Origin: Collimonas sp. PA-H2
GTDB lineage: Bacteria > Pseudomonadota > Gammaproteobacteria > Burkholderiales > Burkholderiaceae_D
Direction of reading: 5' to 3'
DNA: 64,000 nt
Assembly (NCBI RefSeq): GCF_002564105.1
Contig: NZ_PDBX01000001.1
Coordinates: forward strand, 124,001 to 188,000
The notes under the pieces are model-generated. The model saw only the letters and a program-made list of their open reading frames with translations. It made no database searches and was not told where the DNA came from. Both the position numbers and the translations under genes were made by a program. Positions 1 through 9,090 of the stretch are shown one piece after another. Within the stretch, counting starts at the first letter, position 1, and each line of letters opens with the position of its first letter.

Positions 1-273
1 CGCCAGGACCTTGAGTCTGTGCGATTGCCTGTCCCGTCCGGAGGGCATTGTCGCAAGCGATCTGAGAATCAAAAAAATGGGAGCAGCTATGTGCTCCCAT
101 TTTCTTTTCAGCGGGCCGCGGCAAGGCCGCCGTTCTTGCAATCCCCTTGCCTTGAATCCCCCTTTCTCAAGCAAATTCGTGCTCTCTGGAAATCTCCCCG
201 TTGCTTTCAATGATAAACTTTGAAACCGGCGCAGCTGGATCGGACGCGCAAGTTGAATAGTGGAGACAAACTC
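1..273. other. window edge, no supported gene
   Basis: Both forward reading frames that stay open here run straight through a strong hairpin at 77-108, so neither looks like a real gene. The sequence is best read as the tail of an upstream unit outside the window plus the leader of the LysE gene. Confidence 0.4.
77..108. terminator. bidirectional Rho-independent terminator
   Basis: A 9-bp perfect stem (ATGGGAGCA at 77-85 with TGCTCCCAT at 92-100, 6-nt loop) is flanked by A7 on the left and a T-rich run on the right, so it can end transcription in both directions. It probably closes a unit that begins outside the window. Confidence 0.75.
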
Positions 274-885
274 ATGACACTGGGATTTTTGCTGACCACC
301 TTGATCATCGTCGCCTCGCCCGGCACCGGCGTCATCTATACGCTTTCCGCCGGCTTGTCGCGCGGCGCCAAAGCCAGCGTGCTGGCGGCCTTCAGCTGTA
401 CTCTCGGGATCCTGCCGCATCTTGCCGCCGCCATGCTGGGGCTGGCAGCGGTACTGCATTCCAGCGCCATGGCCTTCAACGCCATCAAATATGCCGGCAT
501 CGCTTACCTGCTGTTCATGGCCTGGAACTCGCTGCGCGAAAAAGGCGCATTACGCGTGGAGGGCGCCGTGGACCAGCGCTCCGACCTGCGCGTGATCATC
601 GACGGCATCCTCATCAACATCCTTAACCCCAAGCTGTCCATCTTCTTTGTCGCCTTCCTGCCGCAATTCGTCAGCCCGCAAGAAAGCCATCCGCTATTCC
701 GCATGCTCGAGCTGTCCGGCACCTTCATGCTGGCCACTTTCGTGATTTTTTCCCTCTACGGCATCTTTGCCGCCGTCATGCGCGACCATGTAATAACCCG
801 GCCAAGCGTGATGACATGGATGCGCCGCAGCTTTGCAACCGCGTTCGGCGCGCTGGCGGTCAAGCTGGCGCTGACCGAAAGATAA
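274..885 (+). CDS. LysE/RhtB family amino-acid exporter
   Basis: This is an inner-membrane exporter of the LysE/RhtB family, which expels amino acids or homoserine-like metabolites. The protein is 203 aa from the ATG at 274, preceded by a GGAGA-type ribosome site at 262-266. An upstream in-frame start at 220 has no ribosome site and would add a polar stretch before the first membrane helix. The N-terminus carries the family signature SPGTGVIYTLSAGLSRG near residues 15-31. Several hydrophobic helices follow, and the NPK motif (ILNPKLSIFF) lies mid-protein. It stands alone. The substrate cannot be told from sequence. Confidence 0.88.
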   Translation: MTLGFLLTTLIIVASPGTGVIYTLSAGLSRGAKASVLAAFSCTLGILPHLAAAMLGLAAVLHSSAMAFNAIKYAGIAYLLFMAWNSLREKGALRVEGAVDQRSDLRVIIDGILINILNPKLSIFFVAFLPQFVSPQESHPLFRMLELSGTFMLATFVIFSLYGIFAAVMRDHVITRPSVMTWMRRSFATAFGALAVKLALTER

Positions 886-920
886 GATCGGGAATGGCGG
901 TCCGCAAGCGCTGCGCGGCC

Positions 921-1112
921 CTATTTTTTTGATTTTACGTACTGCAGTTCGCAGGTTTGCACGCTCTGTTCCTGGCGGAAAAGTTCATTGCCGCTGTCGC
1001 ATGATGCCAGCCATCGGCGCTTGTCGTAGGCAAGGCCAAGCAAAATCGCCAGCGCGATAATGACGCATATGACGGCTACGGCAATCAGCACTTTCTTCGG
1101 AACTGGACGCAT
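921..1112 (-). CDS. small single-pass membrane protein
   Basis: This 63-residue protein has a positively charged N-terminus (MRPVPKK), one hydrophobic helix at about residues 8-28, and a short polar tail with two cysteines. The topology suggests an inner-membrane anchor with a small periplasmic domain. I recognise no family. It is read opposite to both neighbours and has no obvious partner. The membrane-protein pattern makes it plausible, but length alone does not prove it is a gene. Confidence 0.45.
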   Translation of the reverse strand: MRPVPKKVLIAVAVICVIIALAILLGLAYDKRRWLASCDSGNELFRQEQSVQTCELQYVKSKK

Positions 1113-1245
1113 CGGTTGATAGCAGTGGTTGATGGCGAACCAATGTTAGCGCAGTATCAGCCTGGTCTGCGCAAGAATATCCAGCCGGGTATGAACCGCG
1201 GGCTTTGCCCTGGCAAGAATGTGGCCATTTTGTATTTATCCGACC

Positions 1246-2064
1246 ATGAAAAAACAAGAAGAAAATAGCCCGCATTGGGGCATCCTGACCGAACTGATGT
1301 TCAATCGCGTCCAGGGAGAAGTCATTCGCCATGGCGAATACACGGTGGTACGGACGCCCGCAACTCCTGACTACTATTTCGGCAACCTGCTGGTGCTGGA
1401 ACACGCGCCCCGCAATCAAGATCGCCCGCGGCTGGAAAACGATTTCCGTCAGCTTGTAGGAGCGCCGCCGCTGATCAAGCATCACACTTTTTTGTGGCCG
1501 GTACGCGGCGATGCGACGATGACACCGGATGCATTTATCGAAGCCGGTTATGAGTTCAGTGAAAACACCGTTCTGATCGCCCATCCACAGGATCTGGCCG
1601 CAGCTGCGCAATATTCCCCGGAAATCACACTGCGCCGCTATCGCAATGCGGCCGACTGGTCAGACTGGCAGGCGCTGAAGATTGCCGAAAACGCCGGTCA
1701 CTTTCCGGAACAGGAATTCTTGCGCTATCTGGCCGGATTACAAGCGATGTACCAGCAAATGATCGGCAATAATCACGGTGACTGGTGGGGAGCATTTATT
1801 GGAGACAGGCAGGTTGCCAATCTCGGTATATTTTTCGCCGGGGATACCGGCCGCTTCCAGGCCGTCTTCACGGCACCCTCTTATCGCAACCGGGGCATTT
1901 GCCGCGCCCTGGTGCATCATGTTGCGGAACACGGTTTCGGGCGCGCCGCCCGCCTGGTAATGGTGGCCGACCAGAACCACCATGCCGCCCGGCTCTATGA
2001 AAAACTTGGATTCCGGCGGCGCGAGCGCATGGCCAGCTTGTGCAGGTGGTCCGCCGCAGGCTAG
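1246..2064 (+). CDS. GNAT family N-acetyltransferase
   Basis: The C-terminal 90 residues form a GNAT fold: a strand giving ANLGIFFA, then the acetyl-CoA loop in FTAPSYRNRGICRALVHHV (variant of the R/QxxGxG/A signature, here RNRGIC), then the last motif HAARLYEKLGFRRRERM. The N-terminal 150 residues resemble the extended part of two-domain GNATs. The start is uncertain: 1246 gives MKKQEEN, while an in-frame ATG at 1219 would add nine residues, and neither has a strong ribosome site. The acetyl acceptor is unknown. Confidence 0.8.
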   Translation: MKKQEENSPHWGILTELMFNRVQGEVIRHGEYTVVRTPATPDYYFGNLLVLEHAPRNQDRPRLENDFRQLVGAPPLIKHHTFLWPVRGDATMTPDAFIEAGYEFSENTVLIAHPQDLAAAAQYSPEITLRRYRNAADWSDWQALKIAENAGHFPEQEFLRYLAGLQAMYQQMIGNNHGDWWGAFIGDRQVANLGIFFAGDTGRFQAVFTAPSYRNRGICRALVHHVAEHGFGRAARLVMVADQNHHAARLYEKLGFRRRERMASLCRWSAAG

Positions 2065-2219
2065 ACGGGACCGGCAGCAATCCTCGGGCCCGTTGAGCTG
2101 GCGGAAAATCTCCGATTCCGGCATTTCAGCCACTGATTTCCTCAATTCAGACCAAGGCCTGCCGCAAATACTGCATTCTGGTAGACAATCGGGCATCGGA
2201 GATTTGACAAGGACCGAGC

Positions 2220-3287
2220 ATGCGTCGTCGCATCTGGCTACTCTATCTGGCTGCCTGGTTGCCCGTTTTTCTATTTTATTTTCTTGCGACCCAGGGCGAA
2301 GGCCTGTTCAACGGCAATATCAGGGTTGGACAGGGCCTGCTTTCGGCGGCATGCTGCCTTGGTCCGGCGATCCCTCTTCTGTTCCTGGTATGGCCGCTGA
2401 CCGGGTACCTGAAGCGCAGCAATCGCAGTACGGCGGCGTCGGCCGCAATTCACATCGGATCGGCCCTGTTCCTCACCGTGCTGTGCATGTCTCTGGCAGC
2501 CACCATTGTTTTTTACTATGGCAATCCGGAGGCTTCCAAATCAGATGTAGAGCAATGGCTCATATGGCAATCCTGGGGCTACCTCATGATGTATGCGGTC
2601 AGCGCAGGCATCTTCCACGCCATCCGCGCCATCGAGACCACCCGCTTGCAGTCTGTCGCGATTGCGCAGGCCGAAGCCTTGCTGGCAAAGTCGGAATTGA
2701 CGGCGCTGCGCAATAAATTGAATCCTCATTTCCTGTTCAACACGCTGCATTCCATCATCGCCCTCACCCGCAAGGAGTCAAGCGCAGCAGAGACTGCGCT
2801 GCTTAAATTTTCGGACATGCTGCGCTATATTCTCGATACCGAAAAAAGCGGAGACACCATGGTGACGCTGGATGAGGAACTCAAGTTTGTGCGCGACTAT
2901 CTTGCCCTCGAAGCGCTGCGCCTGGGCAGCCGCCTGCATGTTGAATGGGATATCGACGATGCCGCCCGCTACCATCTGCTGCCGGCGCTGACCGTGCAGC
3001 CGCTGGTGGAAAACAGCATCAAGCATGCCTTCAATCCGCACAGCCGGCCGGGAAAGCTGGCTATCAGCGCCCACATCAATAGCTCCGGCAAAGGCATCGA
3101 CATCACGGTCAGCGACGACGGCCCCGGCTGCGACAAGCTCGCCATGAAGGAATCGGCCGGACTAGGCGTAAAGACAGTGGCCCGGCGCCTGCAGCTGGAA
3201 TACGGCCAGCGCGGAAATCTGGAGATCAGGACGGCGCCGGGCGCCGGCTGCGCCATACACCTGTCGATTCCGCTCGAAGCGGCCTGA
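2220..3287 (+). CDS. LytS-type sensor histidine kinase
   Basis: This 355-aa membrane kinase belongs to the His_kinase (PF06580) class that pairs with LytTR regulators. Four hydrophobic segments fill the first ~145 residues, with no extracytoplasmic sensor domain. The phosphoacceptor motif LNPHFLFNTLHSI puts the conserved histidine at residue 170. The ATPase domain shows the N-box VENSIKHAF and the G-box DDGPGC, followed by GLGVKTVARRL. The response-regulator gene starts 43 bp downstream on the same strand, so the two are very likely co-transcribed. The signal sensed is unknown. Confidence 0.92.
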   Translation: MRRRIWLLYLAAWLPVFLFYFLATQGEGLFNGNIRVGQGLLSAACCLGPAIPLLFLVWPLTGYLKRSNRSTAASAAIHIGSALFLTVLCMSLAATIVFYYGNPEASKSDVEQWLIWQSWGYLMMYAVSAGIFHAIRAIETTRLQSVAIAQAEALLAKSELTALRNKLNPHFLFNTLHSIIALTRKESSAAETALLKFSDMLRYILDTEKSGDTMVTLDEELKFVRDYLALEALRLGSRLHVEWDIDDAARYHLLPALTVQPLVENSIKHAFNPHSRPGKLAISAHINSSGKGIDITVSDDGPGCDKLAMKESAGLGVKTVARRLQLEYGQRGNLEIRTAPGAGCAIHLSIPLEAA

Positions 3288-3330
3288 TTGCTCTCCCCCT
3301 GACGCAATCTCACCAACCTCATAAAGAGCC

Positions 3331-4074
3331 ATGAAAACAAAAACCGTCTTTATTGCAGAAGATGAGCCGCTCGCCCGGGAAACCCTGCGCGACTGGATCC
3401 AGGCGCATCCGCAGTTGCGCCTGGTCGGCGAAGCCGCGGATGGCGCCAGCGCCCTGAAACAGATCGACAAGCTGGCGCCCGACGCCGTGTTCATGGACAT
3501 TCAAATGCCGGAAATGACCGGCCTGGAAGTGCTGCAGCGTCTGACCCACGCGCCGGATTTCATCTTTACTACCGCCTATGACCAGTATGCGGTCATCGCA
3601 TTCGAACTGAACGCGATCGACTATCTCCTCAAGCCGTTCTCGCGCGAGCGCTTTGATGCCGCTGTCGAACGATTGCTGGAGGTCGCCGTGCCATCCAAAG
3701 ATCTGCTGCAACTGGCGCTGAAGCAGGCAGCCGAGCAGGAAACCGCCATGCTGAAGCGGATCCTGGTACGCGACCGCGGCCATATTTTCCCGCTGGCGAC
3801 GGATGAGATCGAATATCTGAAATCGGAAGAGAAATACACCGTGATCGCAGCCAGGAAAAAAACCTTCCTGGTGCGCATCGGACTATCGGAACTGAGTACG
3901 CGGCTCGACCCGGGGAAATTCATCCGCATTCACCGCTCAACCTTGATCAACCTGGATTTTGTCGAATCGATGAGAGCGGACGACCAGTCTCAGCTGCAAA
4001 TCCAGATGCGCGACGGCACCCAGCTGATCGCCAACCGGGAAGCGTCGAAGATGTTGCGCAGCATGTCGATCTAA
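3331..4074 (+). CDS. LytTR-type response regulator
   Basis: The 247-aa protein has an N-terminal receiver (acidic pair E10/D11, phosphoacceptor D56 in FMDIQMP, conserved K in LLKPF near residue 104). Its C-terminal LytTR DNA-binding domain spans about 145-245, with the typical FIRIHRSTLINLDFV stretch. A ribosome site (AAAGAG) precedes the ATG. It is the partner of the kinase just upstream. The next gene on this strand is the secreted collagenase, a plausible but unproven target. Confidence 0.92.
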   Translation: MKTKTVFIAEDEPLARETLRDWIQAHPQLRLVGEAADGASALKQIDKLAPDAVFMDIQMPEMTGLEVLQRLTHAPDFIFTTAYDQYAVIAFELNAIDYLLKPFSRERFDAAVERLLEVAVPSKDLLQLALKQAAEQETAMLKRILVRDRGHIFPLATDEIEYLKSEEKYTVIAARKKTFLVRIGLSELSTRLDPGKFIRIHRSTLINLDFVESMRADDQSQLQIQMRDGTQLIANREASKMLRSMSI

Positions 4075-4301
4075 CGGATGACAGCTGCCGCTAGCCATAC
4101 ATAGACCAGCAGGCTTTTCTAGCTGTTCGTCTTGGTGTTGAGCGGCATCGCTCGATGGCGGCAAGTCCTCAATGCATGCAGAGTTGTTGTCATGACAGCA
4201 TCTATTATTGCTGATATCAAGATACAGCCTGTAATTCCAGGATGACAATCCTAGCGCACGCTATCAAATCGCCGTCCACCTGCGAAGAGACGCAAGCGGC
4301 G

Positions 4302-4368
4302 AAAAAAAAACCCGCCAGCCTTGCGGCAGCGGGTTAAATCCAAAACTTAGGGAGAGTTGGAGGAGACT
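4302..4368 (-). ncRNA. family A small RNA, copy 1 (anti-SD)
   Basis: Read leftward, the predicted ~67-nt transcript begins with CTCCTCC, the exact complement of a strong Shine-Dalgarno sequence (plus-strand 4359-4365). A CTCCCTAAGTTTTGGATT core follows, then a GC hairpin (4309-4315 with 4329-4335) and a 9-T tract at 4302-4310. The same core, hairpin position and T tract recur at 42517-42582 and 58628-58691. Conservation without an open frame argues for RNA. I recall an Rfam family named Betaproteobacteria toxic small RNA with an anti-SD element. Membership is my inference. Confidence 0.65.
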
Positions 4369-4373
4369 TTACC

Positions 4374-4401
4374 GATATTGCGTTGCCAAACGTATTTTCA
4401 A
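4374..4401 (-). promoter_or_regulatory. promoter of family A RNA copy 1
   Basis: On the minus strand, TTGAAA (4396-4401) and AATATC (4374-4379) are separated by exactly 16 bp, placing the start about 6 bp before the CTCCTCC tract. The same geometry is found at the other two copies. Confidence 0.6.
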
Positions 4402-4627
4402 GACCCTCTTATCAAAATTATTTCCGGCACACGAAAATCCCGGAAAACCTCGCTGCACCGGCGTTTTTTCTGCTCGGCCAGCATGCCCTGCAGCCGCCGG
4501 CCGCCACCTACCTGCAAACTCTGACAGCTATTTACCCTGATCCGGGCAATGTACTTTATCCGACCGGCGGCCGTTGACCTCCTGCAGCGAGGTGCGCCGC
4601 CGCAATTCACATGAGGACAATAAACCG

Positions 4628-6880
4628 ATGATGATTCCAAAGAATACATTCTGGCTGGCAGGCTTGATGGTGCTCAGCCTGCAGTCTTATGCCGCCGCTG
4701 TTCCGGCCGCCACGCCGGAACCGGCGCTGGCGACCCAGGCGCCGATGCCGCGTGCCCGGCAAACCCTGCCGCCATCGCCGGAACAGTCGCGATTCAACCT
4801 GTCTCCAAGCAAAAAACCGCGGACCGACTTGCTGCCGCCACTGACCCGGCCAGCCGCCGGCAACCGCAGCAAAAGCACGGCCGCCGCGCCGGATTGCCGG
4901 GATATGGATGTATTGACGGGCTATGACGGCAATGCCCTGGCCGACTATATTGTCAACCTGCCTGACTATGAATGCCATTACGGCTTGTTCTCGCTGACAG
5001 CCGCCCAGGCTGCCAAAGCATACTCGGCCGGTAACTTCAGCGCCGTCGCCAACCGCTTCACGCAGGAGGCCCGTACCTACAACGCCGGCAGCCGGGCCCT
5101 GGTCAATCTGCTGATCTACCTGCGCGCCGGCTACTATCTTGCCAGCAGCAACGTCATTTCCGCTCCGTCCTCATCACTGCTTGCCGCCCTGCGGCCGCCG
5201 ATCAGGCAGCTGGTCGATGGCGATTTTCTGTTCAGGGAAAACGCCGTGGCGCCGACCAGCGCCAGCGAAACGCTGAAGCTGATCACCAACATGGGCGATG
5301 AACCATACTATCTGGGCAGCATGAAGAACCTGGTGCTGCGCTACACCAACACCGTCAGCAATCCGAATGCAGCGCAAGCGCTGCGCCAGCCGACTGCAGC
5401 CGGCGGCTTTACCGGCGCGCTGACCGTGATTTTCTATGCCCACGGCAGAGCCGATGGCAAGCTGATGCTGCAGAACGATGCGACATATGCCGCCGCGCTG
5501 AACAATTTTGTCGTCAGCAACAAGAGCGCCCTGCTGCCCACCGAAACCGCCTACCAGCTCACCGATGCTGCCAACGAAGCCTTCCGCTTCTTCCAGTACC
5601 CGGCTCAGAAAAACGCCGTCAAGGCCATGATCCAGGCGCTCCTGGCCGACACCAGCATGACCGGCGCCGGCAGCGAACTCTGGCTGGCGGCGGCGGTTTC
5701 GGTTAAATATAACGACAACGCCAATTGCGCCGAATACGGCACCTGCAATTTCGAAGCCAGGCTGGCCGACGCCGTCCTGAAAAACAAATATACCTGCAGT
5801 CCATCCATCAGCATCCGCGCCCAGGACATGAACCCGGCGCAGATGCAGGCATCGTGCGCACTGCTGAAGACGGAAGAAGCATATTTCCACGACATGCTGC
5901 AAACCGGCGGCAAGGCGGTCGCCAATGATCACAATACTTCGCTGGAAGTCGTGGTGTTCGACGACTATAGCAATTACAGCAAATATGCGGCGGCGATCTA
6001 CGGCATCAGCACCAACAACGGCGGCATATATCTGGAAGGCAGCCCTGACGGCGCCGGCAACCAGGCCCGCTTCATTGCCCACCAGGCTTCCTGGATGCGT
6101 CCGCTATTCAAGATATGGAATCTGGAACACGAATATATCCATTACCTCGACGGCCGCTTCGACATGTTCGGCGATTTCGGCGCCAGCACCGCCAAGCCGA
6201 CCGTCTGGTGGATTGAAGGTTTGGCGGAGTATCTGTCCAAGAAGAATGACGACCAGGAGGCGATCGACAGCAGCCGTAGTGGCGTCTACCGCCTGAGCCA
6301 GATTTTCGGCAATACCTATGCCATGAACGACTACCAGCTGCGCGCATATCGCTGGGGATATATGGCGACGCGCTTCATGTTCGAGCGTCATCGCAATGAT
6401 GTCGATGTCATTACCGGAAAATTCCGCGTCGGCGACTACGAGGGCTACCAGAACACCATGGCGTATATCGGCGCCCGCTATGATAGCGAGTTTGCCAGCT
6501 GGGTCATGAGCGCCGGCACTAGCGGTGAACCGCCGCTGCCAGATGGCCCGCAACTGCCAAGCTGCGCCTCGTCCAGCTACCTGGGTAAGAATTGCGCGAT
6601 CAGCGGCTTTTCCGCCACGGAGCGGACTTATGCCTATATCCAACTGCCAGAAGGCGCAAAAAACCTGAAATTGAGGACCAGCGGCGGCAGCGGCGACGTC
6701 GATCTGTACGTTGCGCTGGATCGCTATCCCAGCCCGGCGTCCTACGACGCCGTCAGCAACGGCGCCGGCAACCGCGAAAGCATTACGATAAGCGCGCCGG
6801 CAAGCAAGCGCTGGTATTACATATTACTCAACGCCAGGCAGGCTTTTAGCAGTGTGACCTTGGCCGCTACCTACGATTGA
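4628..6880 (+). CDS. secreted M9 collagenase
   Basis: This is a secreted zinc metalloprotease of peptidase family M9, which degrades collagen-like substrates. The start at 4628 follows a GAGGA ribosome site and gives a signal peptide (MMIPKNTFWLAGLMVLSLQSYAAA). A start at 4574 would bury that signal. A Pro/Ala/Arg-rich linker comes next, then an M9 N-terminal domain. The catalytic site is HEYIH (H501, E502, H505), followed by WWIEGLAEYLS with the third ligand glutamate. The last ~85 residues form a PPC-type domain (GDVDLYVAL). At 750 aa it is full length. It follows the LytS/LytTR pair on the same strand but has its own leader. Confidence 0.93.
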   Translation: MMIPKNTFWLAGLMVLSLQSYAAAVPAATPEPALATQAPMPRARQTLPPSPEQSRFNLSPSKKPRTDLLPPLTRPAAGNRSKSTAAAPDCRDMDVLTGYDGNALADYIVNLPDYECHYGLFSLTAAQAAKAYSAGNFSAVANRFTQEARTYNAGSRALVNLLIYLRAGYYLASSNVISAPSSSLLAALRPPIRQLVDGDFLFRENAVAPTSASETLKLITNMGDEPYYLGSMKNLVLRYTNTVSNPNAAQALRQPTAAGGFTGALTVIFYAHGRADGKLMLQNDATYAAALNNFVVSNKSALLPTETAYQLTDAANEAFRFFQYPAQKNAVKAMIQALLADTSMTGAGSELWLAAAVSVKYNDNANCAEYGTCNFEARLADAVLKNKYTCSPSISIRAQDMNPAQMQASCALLKTEEAYFHDMLQTGGKAVANDHNTSLEVVVFDDYSNYSKYAAAIYGISTNNGGIYLEGSPDGAGNQARFIAHQASWMRPLFKIWNLEHEYIHYLDGRFDMFGDFGASTAKPTVWWIEGLAEYLSKKNDDQEAIDSSRSGVYRLSQIFGNTYAMNDYQLRAYRWGYMATRFMFERHRNDVDVITGKFRVGDYEGYQNTMAYIGARYDSEFASWVMSAGTSGEPPLPDGPQLPSCASSSYLGKNCAISGFSATERTYAYIQLPEGAKNLKLRTSGGSGDVDLYVALDRYPSPASYDAVSNGAGNRESITISAPASKRWYYILLNARQAFSSVTLAATYD

Positions 6881-6915
6881 AGAGCGCCAGGCGAGGCGCG
6901 GCCGCATACGTGGCA

Positions 6916-6936
6916 GCGCCCTCTTTTCAAGGGCGC
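6916..6936 (+). terminator. weak hairpin after collagenase gene
   Basis: GCGCCCT (6916-6922) pairs with AGGGCGC (6930-6936) around a 7-nt loop. No T run follows, so it may be a weak terminator or an mRNA-stabilising stem. Confidence 0.35.
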
Positions 6937-7077
6937 CGTTCCATGTAGCGGGTGGTGCAGTATGCCGTGCGCCAGAAACGGCCGGCAATACTCCCGCCTC
7001 TGGCGGTCGTCCCTCTTGTTACTTTATTTCAAATTGGGGCATGAACGTTCTAGCAACAACGTTCGTGAGAAATCCCA

Positions 7078-7344
7078 TCAGGGAAGCAGCTCGTCGATGT
7101 AGGCAATCGCACGCTGCCTGGCGCAATCCAATGCTTCAGTTTCGCTGTCGAAGTATTGTTCGGTGCTGAATATCTCAGCCCGGGAAGCCTCGCCGAGATG
7201 AACTATGACGAACTCAGCACAAAGCCTCTCAAGGCCATGCAGGGATATTTTCCGCACGCGAGGAGAAACAAAGTAATCCTTATATCGGAATTCAAGTTCG
7301 TGAATGATGCCGCTCCTTTCAGCTTTTGAAAAAAATGGTAGCAC
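7078..7344 (-). CDS. small conserved-looking protein, unknown
   Basis: The C-terminal ~75 residues look like a compact alpha/beta domain: ELEFRYKDYFVSPRV, then a strand-rich middle, then SETEALDCARQRAIAYIDELL as a closing helix. The pattern recalls small CV_2116-like cytoplasmic proteins, a weak inference. The start is unclear. The GTG used here has no ribosome site, whereas a good AAAGGAG at 7313-7319 sits 7 nt before an in-frame ATT (7305), which would give a 75-residue protein. The further upstream extension looks like non-coding composition. Confidence 0.5.
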   Translation of the reverse strand: MLPFFSKAERSGIIHELEFRYKDYFVSPRVRKISLHGLERLCAEFVIVHLGEASRAEIFSTEQYFDSETEALDCARQRAIAYIDELLP

Positions 7345-7611
7345 ACCAGGCCACACATGCGGTACTGGTGATTTTACCGGGCAGCTGTCGCCGGCGTGCA
7401 GCGCTGCTCCGCCCCGACCTGTAAATTCCGGCAGTTCCGCGCCGCTCCCATTCAATCTATATTGGGACAAGCAGCAGGCAACCCCAGGTGGAGTCCTGGT
7501 CCACGGCAGCATTTACATTTTCGGGATTGGATCGGCGGCTTTCATGACCGTTCTGTCTCTTTGGCACCTTGCCATTCGATATCAAAACTGCTTGAAAATT
7601 GAAGGCGGCAT

Positions 7612-7902
7612 ATGAAAAAAATACGCGTAAGCATTTTATTTGTCAGTGCAATATTTGCCTGTGTCATGACGACACGCCTAGCCATTCCGCTTACCCATGA
7701 AAAAAAAGACGCGTTTTTCGAATGCAATACAAAGGCGATAGATCGCCTCATCACAGAACAGACGCGGACAGGCTTGGAATATTCCGAGCAGGACTGGCAA
7801 GCCATTCTTGCCGTCAACGCCGATGCCTGCGGGGAAAGAAGCACGTTTGGGTACCCGATTCTTCCCCGCTATATTTATCTTCCGTTTTCAGTGAGCAATT
7901 GA
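7612..7902 (+). CDS. small exported protein, unknown
   Basis: A 96-aa protein with a signal-like N-terminus (MKKIRVSILFVSAIFACVMTT) followed by a soluble region with two cysteines and a Tyr/Pro-rich end (GYPILPRYIYLPF). A GAAGG ribosome site lies 8 bp before the ATG. No family is recognised. It is probably periplasmic or membrane-tethered. Confidence 0.5.
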   Translation: MKKIRVSILFVSAIFACVMTTRLAIPLTHEKKDAFFECNTKAIDRLITEQTRTGLEYSEQDWQAILAVNADACGERSTFGYPILPRYIYLPFSVSN

Positions 7903-8068
7903 CTCCACTTTCGTCGACCGCAAGTGCCTGCAATCGCACAGGACGTTCAGGCCCTCCCGGAGCGTCATCTTGCCATGACATCGGGGCCGGCCTTGGCGGC
8001 TTGCGCAGAATCAAAGCCGTGCCGGCCTCAAGCGACGCCTAGTCGCGTTCAGATACAGGAGAAGCAGG

Positions 8069-8944
8069 ATGAATCCGCTACAAGAAAATATCGTTCAGGC
8101 AGGAAAACCGAGCTGGACCGCGCGTTGGGTCGCGGCAATGCGGGCCGCCCACCAATTGCTGGACAAGCCTGTCATATTCAGCGATCCGATGGCCTTGTCC
8201 ATACTTGGTCCCGCGGGAGAAGCCAGCATCCGTCACGACCCTGCCCAGTTCAACGACCCCATATCCCGTGACTTGCGGGCCGCTCTGGCGGCGCGGAGCC
8301 TGCTGGCGGAAGATGAATTGCGCCGGGCGGTAGCCGCCAGCGTAAAACAATACGTCGTCCTGGGCGCTGGCCTGGATACCTTTGCGTTCAGGAACGGCTA
8401 CCGCGACCAGGGGTTGCATGTTTATGAAGTAGATCACCCCTCGACCCAGGCCTGGAAAATCGACATCCTGAAAGAAGCCGGTATCGGCATACCCGATTCC
8501 ATGACCTTTGTCGCCATCGATTTTGAAAAAGCCACCTTGGCCGAGAGATTGCAGGAAGCCGGTTTTCGTACAGACCAGCCAGCCTATTTTTCCTGGCTAG
8601 GCGTCACCGTCTACCTATCCGAGGAAGCAATCTTCGATACGCTGAAATTCGTCGCATCGCTGCCCAGGGAAAGCGGCATCACATTCGATTACAGGGTGCA
8701 GCCTTCCATGCTCAGTCCCATTGATTATGCTTTAGGCGAATACATAAGCAACCTCGTCGAGGAGCAAGGGGAGCCGTGGAAAACATCGTTCAATCCGATG
8801 TCCCTGCAAAAGAAACTGCAGAGCATGGGACTGCACGTAACCAAGGATCTTGGTCCCGCGGAGCTGAATAAGCGATATCTGGGAGAACGCGAAGACGGCT
8901 TGCAAACCCGCCTCGGCTTCCGCTTGATATGCGCGGAAAAATAA
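8069..8944 (+). CDS. class I SAM methyltransferase (TIGR00027/PPM1 type)
   Basis: This 291-aa protein fits the leucine-carboxymethyltransferase-like family often annotated TIGR00027. It shows the N-terminal TARWVAAMRAAHQLLDKPVIFSDPMA region, the SAM-binding motif VVLGAGLDTFAFR, the acidic strand VYEVDHPSTQAWK, and FSWLGVTVYLS. A GGAGAAG ribosome site precedes the ATG. A more distant member lies at 36457-37326. The substrate is unknown; family members methylate small molecules in secondary metabolism. Confidence 0.88.
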   Translation: MNPLQENIVQAGKPSWTARWVAAMRAAHQLLDKPVIFSDPMALSILGPAGEASIRHDPAQFNDPISRDLRAALAARSLLAEDELRRAVAASVKQYVVLGAGLDTFAFRNGYRDQGLHVYEVDHPSTQAWKIDILKEAGIGIPDSMTFVAIDFEKATLAERLQEAGFRTDQPAYFSWLGVTVYLSEEAIFDTLKFVASLPRESGITFDYRVQPSMLSPIDYALGEYISNLVEEQGEPWKTSFNPMSLQKKLQSMGLHVTKDLGPAELNKRYLGEREDGLQTRLGFRLICAEK

Positions 8945-9090
8945 AATGCGGCACGGGAGGAATCCGAGGCAGGCGCAGCATAAATTTCAGCGCAGCACGT
9001 TGATCATGCCCACACCCGGACGGGTATAGGCATTTTTTACAGGAAATACAGCGAACCGGACTTGGGAGCCTACCCGCGCTCAGCAGCCGC

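Noticed and set aside
5174..6082. Long antisense frame inside the collagenase gene
   Set aside because: It is a shadow of the strong collagenase frame in GC-rich DNA and shows no domain.
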